Virus record (IMG/VR): IMGVR_UViG_3300046011_006499
Coordinates: 1-20,365 of that record
Direction: 5' to 3' (one strand)
DNA length: 20,365 nt
DNA from: a virus
Shown here: piece after piece, positions 14,082 to 20,365 of the stretch
Layout: each line of letters begins with the position of its first letter
Position numbering within the stretch: the stretch's first letter is position 1
Made by a program: the position numbers and the translations under genes
The notes under the pieces: model-generated
What the model saw: the letters and a program-made list of their open reading frames with translations, nothing else
The model's database searches: none
What the model was told of the DNA's origin: nothing

Positions 14082-14855
14082 ATGAATAAAAGAATTACAG
14101 ATTACACAAAAACATTGCCTATAGTAGAACTATATAGATGTGTACAAAGCGAAGGAAGTCGATTTGGTAGACCTACAATTGCTGTTCGAACTACTGGTTG
14201 TACACATAGATGTTGGTTTGGTGAGGGCGGTTGGTGCGATAGTTGGTACACAAGTATCCACCCAGAAAAAGGACAATTTACATTCAACGACATCGTGAAG
14301 ATATATGATGAAAATCCACATATCAGAGAAATGATGTTAACGGGAGGTTCCCCGACAATGCATCCAGCATTAGTAAATGAACTTACATGGTTTGCTCATG
14401 AACGAAACATTCACATTACGATCGAAACTGAGGGCTCGCATTTTGTTGAGACCGATTATCCTATCGATCTTATATCTCTTAGCCCTAAGTTTTCAAATAG
14501 TGTTCCCATGGTGGGAATTGCCACACCACAGGGTGATATTACCGATGAAAAGATGGTTAGACAACATAACAAGTATCGATTAAATATGGATGCTATTAAA
14601 GCTACGTTGCATTATCATACAGATTATCATTACAAACCAGTATGGGATGGCACTCCAGAAAACCTAAAAGAGATTGAAGAATTTAGAGTATCGCTTCATA
14701 TTCCAAAAGACAAAACATACATCATGCCAGCTGGCGATACTAGAGAAGAATTAATACATATGTATCCAATTGTGTTTGATATGTGTGCTGAGTATGGTTA
14801 TAACATGACAGGTAGAGACCACATCATTGCATTTGATACTAAACGAGGAGTATAA
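14082..14855 (+). CDS. queE: 7-carboxy-7-deazaguanine synthase-like radical SAM enzyme (QueE)
   Basis: This is a 257-residue radical SAM protein. QueE converts 6-carboxy-tetrahydropterin to 7-carboxy-7-deazaguanine. The 4Fe-4S ligands are C40, C44 and C52 (CTHRC, then WC), a CX3CX7C spacing instead of the common CX3CX2C; QueE enzymes are known to vary here. The N-terminus YRCVQSEGSRFGRPTIAVRTTGC is the QueE substrate-binding opening (VQSEG.R.G.P). LTGGSPTMHP (~86-95) is the SAM-binding GGE/P motif with Ser for Glu. IETEGSH (~118) and SLSPK (~132) fit QueE. Its queD neighbour supplies the substrate. The start overlaps nothing, and the stop overlaps thioredoxin by one base. Confidence 0.88.
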   Translation: MNKRITDYTKTLPIVELYRCVQSEGSRFGRPTIAVRTTGCTHRCWFGEGGWCDSWYTSIHPEKGQFTFNDIVKIYDENPHIREMMLTGGSPTMHPALVNELTWFAHERNIHITIETEGSHFVETDYPIDLISLSPKFSNSVPMVGIATPQGDITDEKMVRQHNKYRLNMDAIKATLHYHTDYHYKPVWDGTPENLKEIEEFRVSLHIPKDKTYIMPAGDTREELIHMYPIVFDMCAEYGYNMTGRDHIIAFDTKRGV

Positions 14856-15097
14856 TGAAACAACTAATTTATTTTGGCAACGAGTGGTGCGGCCCATGCA
14901 AAACAATTAAACCGCAATTACAAGCAGCTGGATTACCGATCCGATATGTCGACACAGATCAAAGTCCAGATATGACATCTCAGTATGGTATTCGCAATGT
15001 ACCTACCATAATTTTAGTAGGTAATGGAGAAATCATTGATAGAAAAACTGGGTCAATGATTACAGTAGCGGCAGTAAAACAAATGTTAAATATATAA
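14855..15097 (+). CDS. Thioredoxin-like protein
   Basis: This is an 80-residue minimal thioredoxin or glutaredoxin fold. The active site WCGPCK is at residues 11-16 (C12, C15) and the cis-Pro loop is VPT at 49-51. There is no signal peptide, so it is cytoplasmic. It is shorter than E. coli thioredoxin (~108), as is usual for phage versions. GAGGAG lies 4 bases before the ATG, which overlaps the queE stop by one base. Likely jobs are reducing the C-terminal Cys pair of the class II reductase at 9895 or serving other redox enzymes; a polymerase processivity role as in T7 is possible but unsupported. Confidence 0.92.
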   Translation: MKQLIYFGNEWCGPCKTIKPQLQAAGLPIRYVDTDQSPDMTSQYGIRNVPTIILVGNGEIIDRKTGSMITVAAVKQMLNI

Positions 15098-15102
15098 ATA
15101 AG

Positions 15103-15114
15103 AATAAGTTATGA
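15103..15114 (+). promoter_or_regulatory. AATAAGTTATGA start-site motif (co-chaperonin gene)
   Basis: Identical to the motif at 6696 and 8419, with ATG at 15111. No Shine-Dalgarno site is present. Confidence 0.45.
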
Positions 15115-15410
15115 ATTGGAAACCAATTGGAGATCAAGTACTCCTAAAACAATTAGAAAAACAAGACAAAACACAAAGTGGTATTATCATTATGAATTCA
15201 TTGGATGATTATATTGAATGCGACGTAATGGCAGTAGGTGATGGCTTATTTACACAAACTGGAAATAAAATTCCAATGACTGTAAAATCCGGTGATCGAA
15301 TCAAAATATACTCAGGAAACCTAGGTAACCAGAAAAAAGTTCAACTAGGATCTATAGATTTTATTTTAGTTCGAGAACATGAAATTGCAATGATCAATAC
15401 GCGTCCATAA
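15111..15410 (+). CDS. GroES/gp31-like co-chaperonin
   Basis: This is a 99-residue protein of the size and fold of GroES. WKPIGDQVLLKQLEK is the first strand pair, TQSGIIIMNS (21-30) is the mobile-loop region that contacts GroEL, CDVMAVGDG (38-46) corresponds to the VVAVGPG segment, and VKSGDRIKIYSGN then FILVREHEI complete the barrel. Like T4 gp31, it probably pairs with host GroEL to fold phage proteins such as the capsid protein. It sits in the preQ0-polymerase run, 13 bases after thioredoxin, and overlaps the next gene by one base. Confidence 0.88.
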   Translation: MNWKPIGDQVLLKQLEKQDKTQSGIIIMNSLDDYIECDVMAVGDGLFTQTGNKIPMTVKSGDRIKIYSGNLGNQKKVQLGSIDFILVREHEIAMINTRP

Positions 15411-15919
15411 TGGAAATTATCATCAATAAACAAGACATTACAGCCCGAGTTAAAGCATTAGCAGAGGCAATATCAATTGATCATGTAATTAACAGCACTA
15501 ATGTATTACCACCTGTAATGATATGTGTGCTAAATGGATCATTTCATTTCTTTTCAGATTTAACTAGAATGATGTCAATCGATTGCGAAGTTGATTTTAT
15601 TCGTTTAAAATCATATAACGGTCAAGATAATTCACAAGGTGTAGTAATCACCAAAGGTTTAGAATTAGATTTAAAAGGTAAACGAGTTTATATTGTTGAT
15701 GATATTTTAGATTCTGGGGCAACTATGATTGAAGCATTAACGATGATTAATGACCGTATGGCACAAGAAGTCAAAGTAGTAACATTGTTAAAACGAAAAG
15801 ATGGTCCAATGACTCCAGACTTTTATGGATTTGAAATTGGAAATGAATTTGTATATGGATATGGACTAGATGATTACGGACTTAAGAGACACTTACAAGA
15901 TATTTACAAAATAAAATAA
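15410..15919 (+). CDS. hpt: Hypoxanthine/guanine phosphoribosyltransferase
   Basis: This is a 169-residue, normal-length purine phosphoribosyltransferase that transfers a base to PRPP. The PRPP-binding motif VYIVDDILDSGATM is at 93-106. LNGSFHFFSDLTR (41-53) is loop I, SYNGQDNSQG (68-77) is the flexible loop, and the base-binding end is LLKRK (126-130) plus FVYGYGLDDYGLKR (147-160). It would salvage hypoxanthine or guanine from host DNA and RNA into IMP or GMP, and so GTP, the substrate of FolE in the same run. A role with 7-deazaguanine bases cannot be excluded. It is coupled by one-base overlaps to the co-chaperonin and to the polymerase. Confidence 0.93.
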   Translation: MEIIINKQDITARVKALAEAISIDHVINSTNVLPPVMICVLNGSFHFFSDLTRMMSIDCEVDFIRLKSYNGQDNSQGVVITKGLELDLKGKRVYIVDDILDSGATMIEALTMINDRMAQEVKVVTLLKRKDGPMTPDFYGFEIGNEFVYGYGLDDYGLKRHLQDIYKIK

Positions 15920-18432
15920 TGGCATATACATCAATAGGACACGACAAAAAAAATGGAATTATTCACGTATGGGACGATGAATTAGGACATCAAAAATTCC
16001 CATTTCAACCATACGGATATTTGCCAGATCCATCCGGACAATATCAATCTCTAGATGGTACTAAATTAAAAAAGGTTGCTGGTAATCATCGTGATAATCC
16101 TAAATCATATGAATCTGATCTCAATGAAGAAGTTAGAACATTGATTGACTTATATTACGAATCAGACGAACCATCTAAAGGGCATCGTGATTTCTTTTTT
16201 GATATTGAAACTGCTAAAGACGAAAACGGTTATAGTACAACCGAAGATGTTCGAACAGCTATCACATCTATTGCATATTACGATAAAGCCGGCAAAGACC
16301 GCCGAGTATTAATTCTAGATGAATTAGGTCGCATAAAAGAACGCGAAATCCAAGGCGATGGCTATGTATTAGAGATATTCCGAGATGAAAAAGACTTATT
16401 AACTAGATTTATCAATATATTCGCAGCAATACATCCAACTGTAATTACTGGGTGGAACACTGATGGATATGATATTCCATATTTAATGGGTCGATGTAAA
16501 AAAGTATTAGGGGCACAATCAATCAAGAAATTCTCGCCAGCTGGAATTGTTGAACAATCTAAATCAGGTAAATGGAAGATATTCGGAGTATCTAGTTTAG
16601 ACTACATTAAACTGTATAAAAACTTTACATATACAGAACTTCCAAATTATCGATTAGACACTGTTGCTAAAAAAGAATTAGGTCGAGGCAAAGTAGAATA
16701 CGATGGAGATTTAGACACATTGTTTACTCAGGATATTCACAAGTTTGCATATTATAACATGACGGACGTTGATTTGATTGTGGATATGGATGACAAACTG
16801 CAACTACTAAATTTAGCCCGTACAATTTGCCATAAAGGACACGTTCCATATGAAGATGTATACTTTGCATCTAAATATCTAGATGGCGCGGCCATTGTAG
16901 ATTTGAAAAGAAACGGATTTGTTGCTCCAAACAAGCAATTTAGATTTGTAGAAGATGAAACTACAGCAGATGCATTAGCCGGAGCCTATGTAATGGCACC
17001 AGTGCCTGGATTGTATAAATGGATCTATGACTTAGATTTAACTTCACTGTATCCAAGTATCATCATGACTGCAAATATTTCTCCAGAAACTAAAATTGCC
17101 GTTATAAAAGATTGGAATCAAGAATGCTTGTTAAGTCCAACCGCAACTCAAGTACAATTTACTGACGGAACATGGGCTCAAGACATCAAACAATGGTTAA
17201 CTGATATGAATTATTCAGTAGCCAGTAACGGAGCTGTATACCGCAATGATAAGCGAGGATTCTTACCAACCATTCTAGAAAAATGGTTTGATGAGCGTGT
17301 TATTTACAAAGATAAGCGTGATACATTTGAGGTAGGAACAGAAGAATATAAATTTTATGATGCCATGCAGTTAACGCAAAAAGTATTGCTTAATTCATTT
17401 TATGGTGTGTTAGGATTAAAAACATTTCGATTCTATGATTTAGATAATGCCGGGGCAATTACAGCAGTTGGTCAAAGCATTATTAAATTCTCAGCAAAAG
17501 TTATTAACAACTATTACAAGAAAGAATTAGGAACAGATCACTTTGTTAATGCATCTGGAGATAAAGCTGAGTTTGCATTCTATACGGATACAGATTCAAC
17601 GTTTTGTAGCAGCGAACCACTAATTAAACACAGATTCCCGGGATGTAATACTGAGGATGAACAGTTTATGATTGAACAAACAAATGCAATTGCATCTGAA
17701 ATTCAGCAAACTGTGAATACCATGTACGATCAATATGCAAAAGTGTTCCACAATACAACTAAACACCGTTTCCAAATCAAGCAAGAATATATTGCTAAAT
17801 CTGGTTTATGGATTGCCAAGAAAAGATATGCTCAATGGGTTATTTTTAAAGAAGGTAAACCTACGGATAAATTGGATATTAAAGGATTAGATGTTGTAAG
17901 ATCAAGTTTCCCGGAAGATTTTAAAAAGATCATGAAAGAAACATTGTGGTATATTCTTAAAGGCAAAGACAAACAAACTACTTCCACATTGATACATGAT
18001 TTCAAAAGTAACATTAAAAAATCAGAAGTGTTGAATGTAATGAAGAATTCAAGTGTTAAAGAATTATCCAAATACATTCGAGGTCGAAAATCGTTTTCTG
18101 GATTTATAAAAGGTACTACGGCACATGCAAAAGCAGCAATCAATTTTAATGATATGCTTTCAACATTGTCAACTGATATTCTACCAATTAAAGACGGTGA
18201 AAAAATCAAATGGGGCTACATGGTAAACAATCCATATGGGTTTGAAACTTTGGCATTGCGAGGCTATCAAGATCCACCGGAAATAGTTGAGTTTGCAAAA
18301 CAGTATATTGATCACACTAAAATGTTTACATCTGATTTGAGTAACAAGTTCAATGATTTTTATGCCGCAATGGGTTGGGGACAGTTACCGGAAAATAATA
18401 ACGCTAAAAAGTTCTTTTCATTTGGGAAATAA
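15919..18432 (+). CDS. Family B DNA polymerase, T4 gp43-like
   Basis: This 837-residue replicative polymerase has proofreading motifs (T4 gp43 is 898). The 3'-5' exonuclease is complete: FFFDIET (Exo I, D95 and E97), ITGWNTDGYDIPYL (Exo II, ~176-189) and YYNMTDVDLIVDMD (Exo III, ~276). Polymerase motifs are DLDLTSLYPS (motif A, 371-380), KVLLNSFYG (motif B, 488-496) and FYTDTDST (motif C, D557 and D559). KSGLWIAKKRYA (~634) is the Kx-Y-like motif. The C-terminus (NNAKKFFSFGK) resembles the clamp-binding tail of T4-type polymerases, with an FF-containing hydrophobic patch. It starts one base inside the preceding stop and is the last gene of the run from 12556. The promoter for the next gene overlaps its end. 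Confidence 0.96.
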   Translation: MAYTSIGHDKKNGIIHVWDDELGHQKFPFQPYGYLPDPSGQYQSLDGTKLKKVAGNHRDNPKSYESDLNEEVRTLIDLYYESDEPSKGHRDFFFDIETAKDENGYSTTEDVRTAITSIAYYDKAGKDRRVLILDELGRIKEREIQGDGYVLEIFRDEKDLLTRFINIFAAIHPTVITGWNTDGYDIPYLMGRCKKVLGAQSIKKFSPAGIVEQSKSGKWKIFGVSSLDYIKLYKNFTYTELPNYRLDTVAKKELGRGKVEYDGDLDTLFTQDIHKFAYYNMTDVDLIVDMDDKLQLLNLARTICHKGHVPYEDVYFASKYLDGAAIVDLKRNGFVAPNKQFRFVEDETTADALAGAYVMAPVPGLYKWIYDLDLTSLYPSIIMTANISPETKIAVIKDWNQECLLSPTATQVQFTDGTWAQDIKQWLTDMNYSVASNGAVYRNDKRGFLPTILEKWFDERVIYKDKRDTFEVGTEEYKFYDAMQLTQKVLLNSFYGVLGLKTFRFYDLDNAGAITAVGQSIIKFSAKVINNYYKKELGTDHFVNASGDKAEFAFYTDTDSTFCSSEPLIKHRFPGCNTEDEQFMIEQTNAIASEIQQTVNTMYDQYAKVFHNTTKHRFQIKQEYIAKSGLWIAKKRYAQWVIFKEGKPTDKLDIKGLDVVRSSFPEDFKKIMKETLWYILKGKDKQTTSTLIHDFKSNIKKSEVLNVMKNSSVKELSKYIRGRKSFSGFIKGTTAHAKAAINFNDMLSTLSTDILPIKDGEKIKWGYMVNNPYGFETLALRGYQDPPEIVEFAKQYIDHTKMFTSDLSNKFNDFYAAMGWGQLPENNNAKKFFSFGK

Positions 18433-18450
18433 GAATAAATTCATTATATT
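18422..18450 (+). promoter_or_regulatory. Predicted promoter, gene at 18469
   Basis: TTGGGA (18422-18427), 17 bases, TATATT (18445-18450). The -35 lies within the last codons of the polymerase gene; the ATG at 18469 is 18 bases after the -10. It matches the four other promoters in motif and spacing. Confidence 0.6.
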
Positions 18451-18468
18451 AAATAAAAACGGTTATAA

Positions 18469-18912
18469 ATGTACGGAAAGAAACAGTGGCGTGGCCTAGA
18501 GGTAGAAGGACGATATTCAGATATAATGACATTCTTTGTCAGAGATTTAGTTGACAACAAACTAGTTGTAAAAGAATACAACGAATATCCACATTATTAT
18601 TTTACTATTGAATACATGAAACAAATTCATAGTAACGTTAATCCGAAATGCGTATCAATCATTCGAGATATTTTAGATACAACTAATTGTGCAATTACAA
18701 TCGAAGCCGATACGGTTACTTTAAAGAGCATTCCGGTGGACCTAGTTAATAGATGCCACATTATTTATCGCATACAAGATCCTGCAGTACAACTGCTAAA
18801 AGATACCGATACATTAAGTATTGATGCTGGTTGGTATCGTGTTCATCAAATTACCAAGTGTAACATGATGGAAATTAAGCCAGATAACTATAAATTCGAT
18901 GAAGAACTATGA
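18469..18912 (+). CDS. Hypothetical protein, 147 residues
   Basis: Not recognised. The protein is mixed alpha/beta without membrane segments. The N-terminus WRGLEVEGRYSDIMTFFVRDL and the C-terminus SIDAGWYRVHQITKC, then MMEIKPDNYKFDEEL, look like conserved blocks of a soluble domain. The acidic C-terminus overlaps the next start by four bases (ATGA), so it is translationally coupled to the PTPS-fold protein and may work with it. It has its own promoter. It is not similar to T4 RegA, which neighbours gene 43 in T4. No function is proposed. Confidence 0.8.
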   Translation: MYGKKQWRGLEVEGRYSDIMTFFVRDLVDNKLVVKEYNEYPHYYFTIEYMKQIHSNVNPKCVSIIRDILDTTNCAITIEADTVTLKSIPVDLVNRCHIIYRIQDPAVQLLKDTDTLSIDAGWYRVHQITKCNMMEIKPDNYKFDEEL

Positions 18913-19259
18913 AATATAGTGTAGTAGTAACATTTAGCATCGAAGGCTTTCACAATTGGCCAGATGCAAAAGAAGTATTCCCAGAAGTAGCATTCCTATC
19001 AGATCGACACCGTCATATGTTTGGATTCCGTTGTTATGCAACAGTAACACATACAGATCGAGATGAAGAATTTATTTTGTTAAACCGAAAGATACAAAAA
19101 TCGCTTCGAATTGGTTTCTCAAAGGAATCAACTAATGTATTAGAATTTGGTTCTATGTCATGTGAAATGATTGGTGAGTGGTTGCTAGAAGCATTTTCAT
19201 CTTTGTATAAAGTTGAAGTTTGGGAAGATTGGGAAAACGGAGCAATAATTGAAAGATAA
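18909..19259 (+). CDS. PTPS/QueD-fold-like protein, divergent
   Basis: This is a 116-residue protein. Its layout matches the 6-pyruvoyl-tetrahydropterin synthase fold: FSIEGFHNW (H15), then DRHRHMF (H34-x-H36) in the positions of the three zinc His, then ATVTHTDRDEEF, and SCEMIGEWLLEAF (84-96) followed by VEVWEDWENGAII (102-114), which parallels the T-x-E...W...L and V.V.E blocks of QueD. The usual catalytic Cys between the first two His blocks is not visible and the middle region is shortened, so it may be a non-catalytic or changed-activity relative. Similar RHRHxF proteins occur in other tailed phages as far as I recall, without assigned function. It is coupled upstream by an ATGA overlap; the glycosyltransferase starts 1 base after its stop. 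Confidence 0.75.
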   Translation: MKYSVVVTFSIEGFHNWPDAKEVFPEVAFLSDRHRHMFGFRCYATVTHTDRDEEFILLNRKIQKSLRIGFSKESTNVLEFGSMSCEMIGEWLLEAFSSLYKVEVWEDWENGAIIER

Positions 19260-19260
19260 T

Positions 19261-20365
19261 ATGAGAAAAGTATTTTACTTTGGGCTAGAACCCCTTAAGG
19301 CTCGATATACTTACCAATTGAGTAAGGAATGGATGCCAGCCACATTTGCGCCGTATAAAACAGCCGGCGAATTAGAATTTATCGATATTCCAGGAGATTT
19401 CGATCCAGACCAGCAAATTAAAGTTGGAGCTGTGTTAGATGCAGTTGGTCGAGGTAAATTTGCTATGAGTCAATGTAGCAATTTCTTAGACATGATTAAT
19501 AACGATCAAGTTAAAGATGGCGATGTAATCTTCCTGCAGGATTATTGGACTCCGGGAATGGATGCAATTTGGTATGCATTAGATTTGTATGGCATCAAAG
19601 TTAAAGTTTATGCAATGATCCATGCACAAAGTGTTGACGAGTATGATTTTACTTGGCCGATGCGTAACTGGATGCGTCATTATGAATTAGGCTTAGATGA
19701 ACGAATGACAGCAATCTTTGTTGGATCTACAATTCATAGAGACCAATTACGTCAAGCAGGATTTAAAGCACCAATCCATGTAGTATCATTGCCATTGCAT
19801 CATGCCATGACTTTGGCTAAATTGCCTAATTATTCAGACGCATTACAACATGGTTTGATTAAAAAGAAAAACAAAGTAGTATTTTCAAGTCGATTAGACA
19901 AAGAAAAAAATCCATTCTTCATGTTGCAAGTTGCTGAGGAATTCTTAGAAAATATGCCAAACTATACATGGCACGTGACAACTTCCGGTAAATCATTCAA
20001 ATCAATGTTGCCAGGTGTAATTGAAGAAATGAATGCTTTAGCCCAAAGACAACCTAGATTCAAATTGTTAAGCAATCTAACAAAAGAAGAATATTACACG
20101 GAATTAGCAACTGCAAAGATTCAATTCAATAGTTCATTGCAAGATTATGTATCATGGACCGTATTAGAATCCACAGCATTTGGTTGCGATGTTGTATTTC
20201 CAAATTTTAGATCGTTTCCAGAATTTATTCCAGCACATCAAATGTATCAACCATTCCAAGTACAAGATGCGGTAAACACATTAATGAATTGTATATTTAA
20301 ACTAGAGATTTCTAGTGCAACTTATAATTTTGCAGAAATTGCAGATATTGGCCGAAGAATGGAGG
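19261..20365 (+). CDS. GT-B glycosyltransferase, 3' end outside window
   Basis: 368 codons are visible and the frame is still open at the window end. The N-terminal domain begins MRKVFYFGLEPLKARY and contains IFLQDYWTPGMDAIWYAL and IFVGSTIHRDQLRQAGF. The C-terminal domain has the glycosyltransferase family 4-type order: VVFSSRLDKEKNP (~208-220), then FNSSLQDYVSWTVLES with E303, then AFGCDVVFPNFRSFPEF, matching the E-x7-E donor-sugar region. It probably uses a nucleotide-sugar; the acceptor is unknown. Candidates are a modified base in phage DNA, in the spirit of T4 glucosyltransferases, or a virion or host surface molecule. It directly follows the PTPS-fold gene with a 1-base gap. Confidence 0.8.
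   Translation, partial: MRKVFYFGLEPLKARYTYQLSKEWMPATFAPYKTAGELEFIDIPGDFDPDQQIKVGAVLDAVGRGKFAMSQCSNFLDMINNDQVKDGDVIFLQDYWTPGMDAIWYALDLYGIKVKVYAMIHAQSVDEYDFTWPMRNWMRHYELGLDERMTAIFVGSTIHRDQLRQAGFKAPIHVVSLPLHHAMTLAKLPNYSDALQHGLIKKKNKVVFSSRLDKEKNPFFMLQVAEEFLENMPNYTWHVTTSGKSFKSMLPGVIEEMNALAQRQPRFKLLSNLTKEEYYTELATAKIQFNSSLQDYVSWTVLESTAFGCDVVFPNFRSFPEFIPAHQMYQPFQVQDAVNTLMNCIFKLEISSATYNFAEIADIGRRME

Noticed and set aside
15093-15100. TATAAATA just upstream of the co-chaperonin gene, identical to the T4 late promoter core
   Set aside because: It overlaps the thioredoxin stop and lies only 11 bases before the ATG, leaving almost no leader; expected by chance in such AT-rich DNA.
18469-18912. Gene next to the family B polymerase considered as a RegA homologue, by analogy with T4 gene order
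   Set aside because: Size is similar, but I see no resemblance to the T4 RegA sequence and it lies downstream rather than upstream of the polymerase.
1-20365. CRISPR arrays, tRNA genes, IS elements and attachment sites
   Set aside because: No regularly spaced repeats, cloverleaf-like segments, transposase genes or integrase-associated repeats were seen; the only mobile genes are the two HNH endonucleases.

Overview
The window is a segment of an AT-rich tailed-phage genome (Caudoviricetes) with a T4-like replication core. Every gene I can support is on the + strand. The genes are packed tightly, with TAATG or ATGA stop/start overlaps, and no gap exceeds 300 bases. T4-style parts are a gp32-like single-strand binding protein, a UvsX/RecA recombinase, a RNase H/FEN-type 5' nuclease, a DnaB/gp41-type helicase, a gp43-type family B polymerase and a GroES/gp31-type co-chaperonin. 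I see no tRNA, rRNA, CRISPR array or integrase. The host is not determined. The small CCGNGCRHCPY protein (DUF5522 type, from memory common in Bacteroidota) and the many starts without a Shine-Dalgarno site hint at Bacteroidota, but several genes have clear AGGAG-type sites, so this is weak.

Layout. (1) 1-2926: the 3' part of a divergent family A DNA polymerase, a predicted PD-(D/E)XK nuclease overlapping it by 4 bases, and a small unknown gene. (2) 2927-3871: two otherwise unrelated small genes that share a near-identical N-terminal peptide and upstream sequence, with a GNRA-capped hairpin between them. (3) 3936-9852: a recombination and replication module (gp32-like, UvsX, FEN nuclease, helicase) with two related free-standing HNH homing endonuclease genes, each with its own promoter; a strong intrinsic terminator ends it. 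(4) 9895-12524: an adenosylcobalamin-dependent (class II) ribonucleotide reductase, an unknown phage protein and the DUF5522-type protein. (5) 12509-18432: an operon-like run from a promoter through folE, queD, a small protein with an SSB-like C-terminal tip, queE, thioredoxin, co-chaperonin, hypoxanthine/guanine phosphoribosyltransferase and the family B polymerase. (6) 18422-20365: a new promoter, an unknown gene, a second PTPS/QueD-fold protein and a glycosyltransferase cut by the window end.

How it fits together: FolE, QueD and QueE make the first intermediates of the 7-deazaguanine (preQ0) pathway, and they are co-linear with nucleotide metabolism and the replicative polymerase. This suggests a phage that modifies guanine in its DNA, or acts on queuosine, with the later enzymes (QueC and a DpdA-like transglycosylase) outside the window. 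The reductase and thioredoxin would supply dNTPs. The most unusual signals are two different DNA polymerase families in one phage, the shared N-terminal tag, the SSB-tip protein between queD and queE, a five-member promoter motif with constant 17-base spacing, and a recurrent AATAAGTT-ATGA start-site motif that resembles a translational operator.
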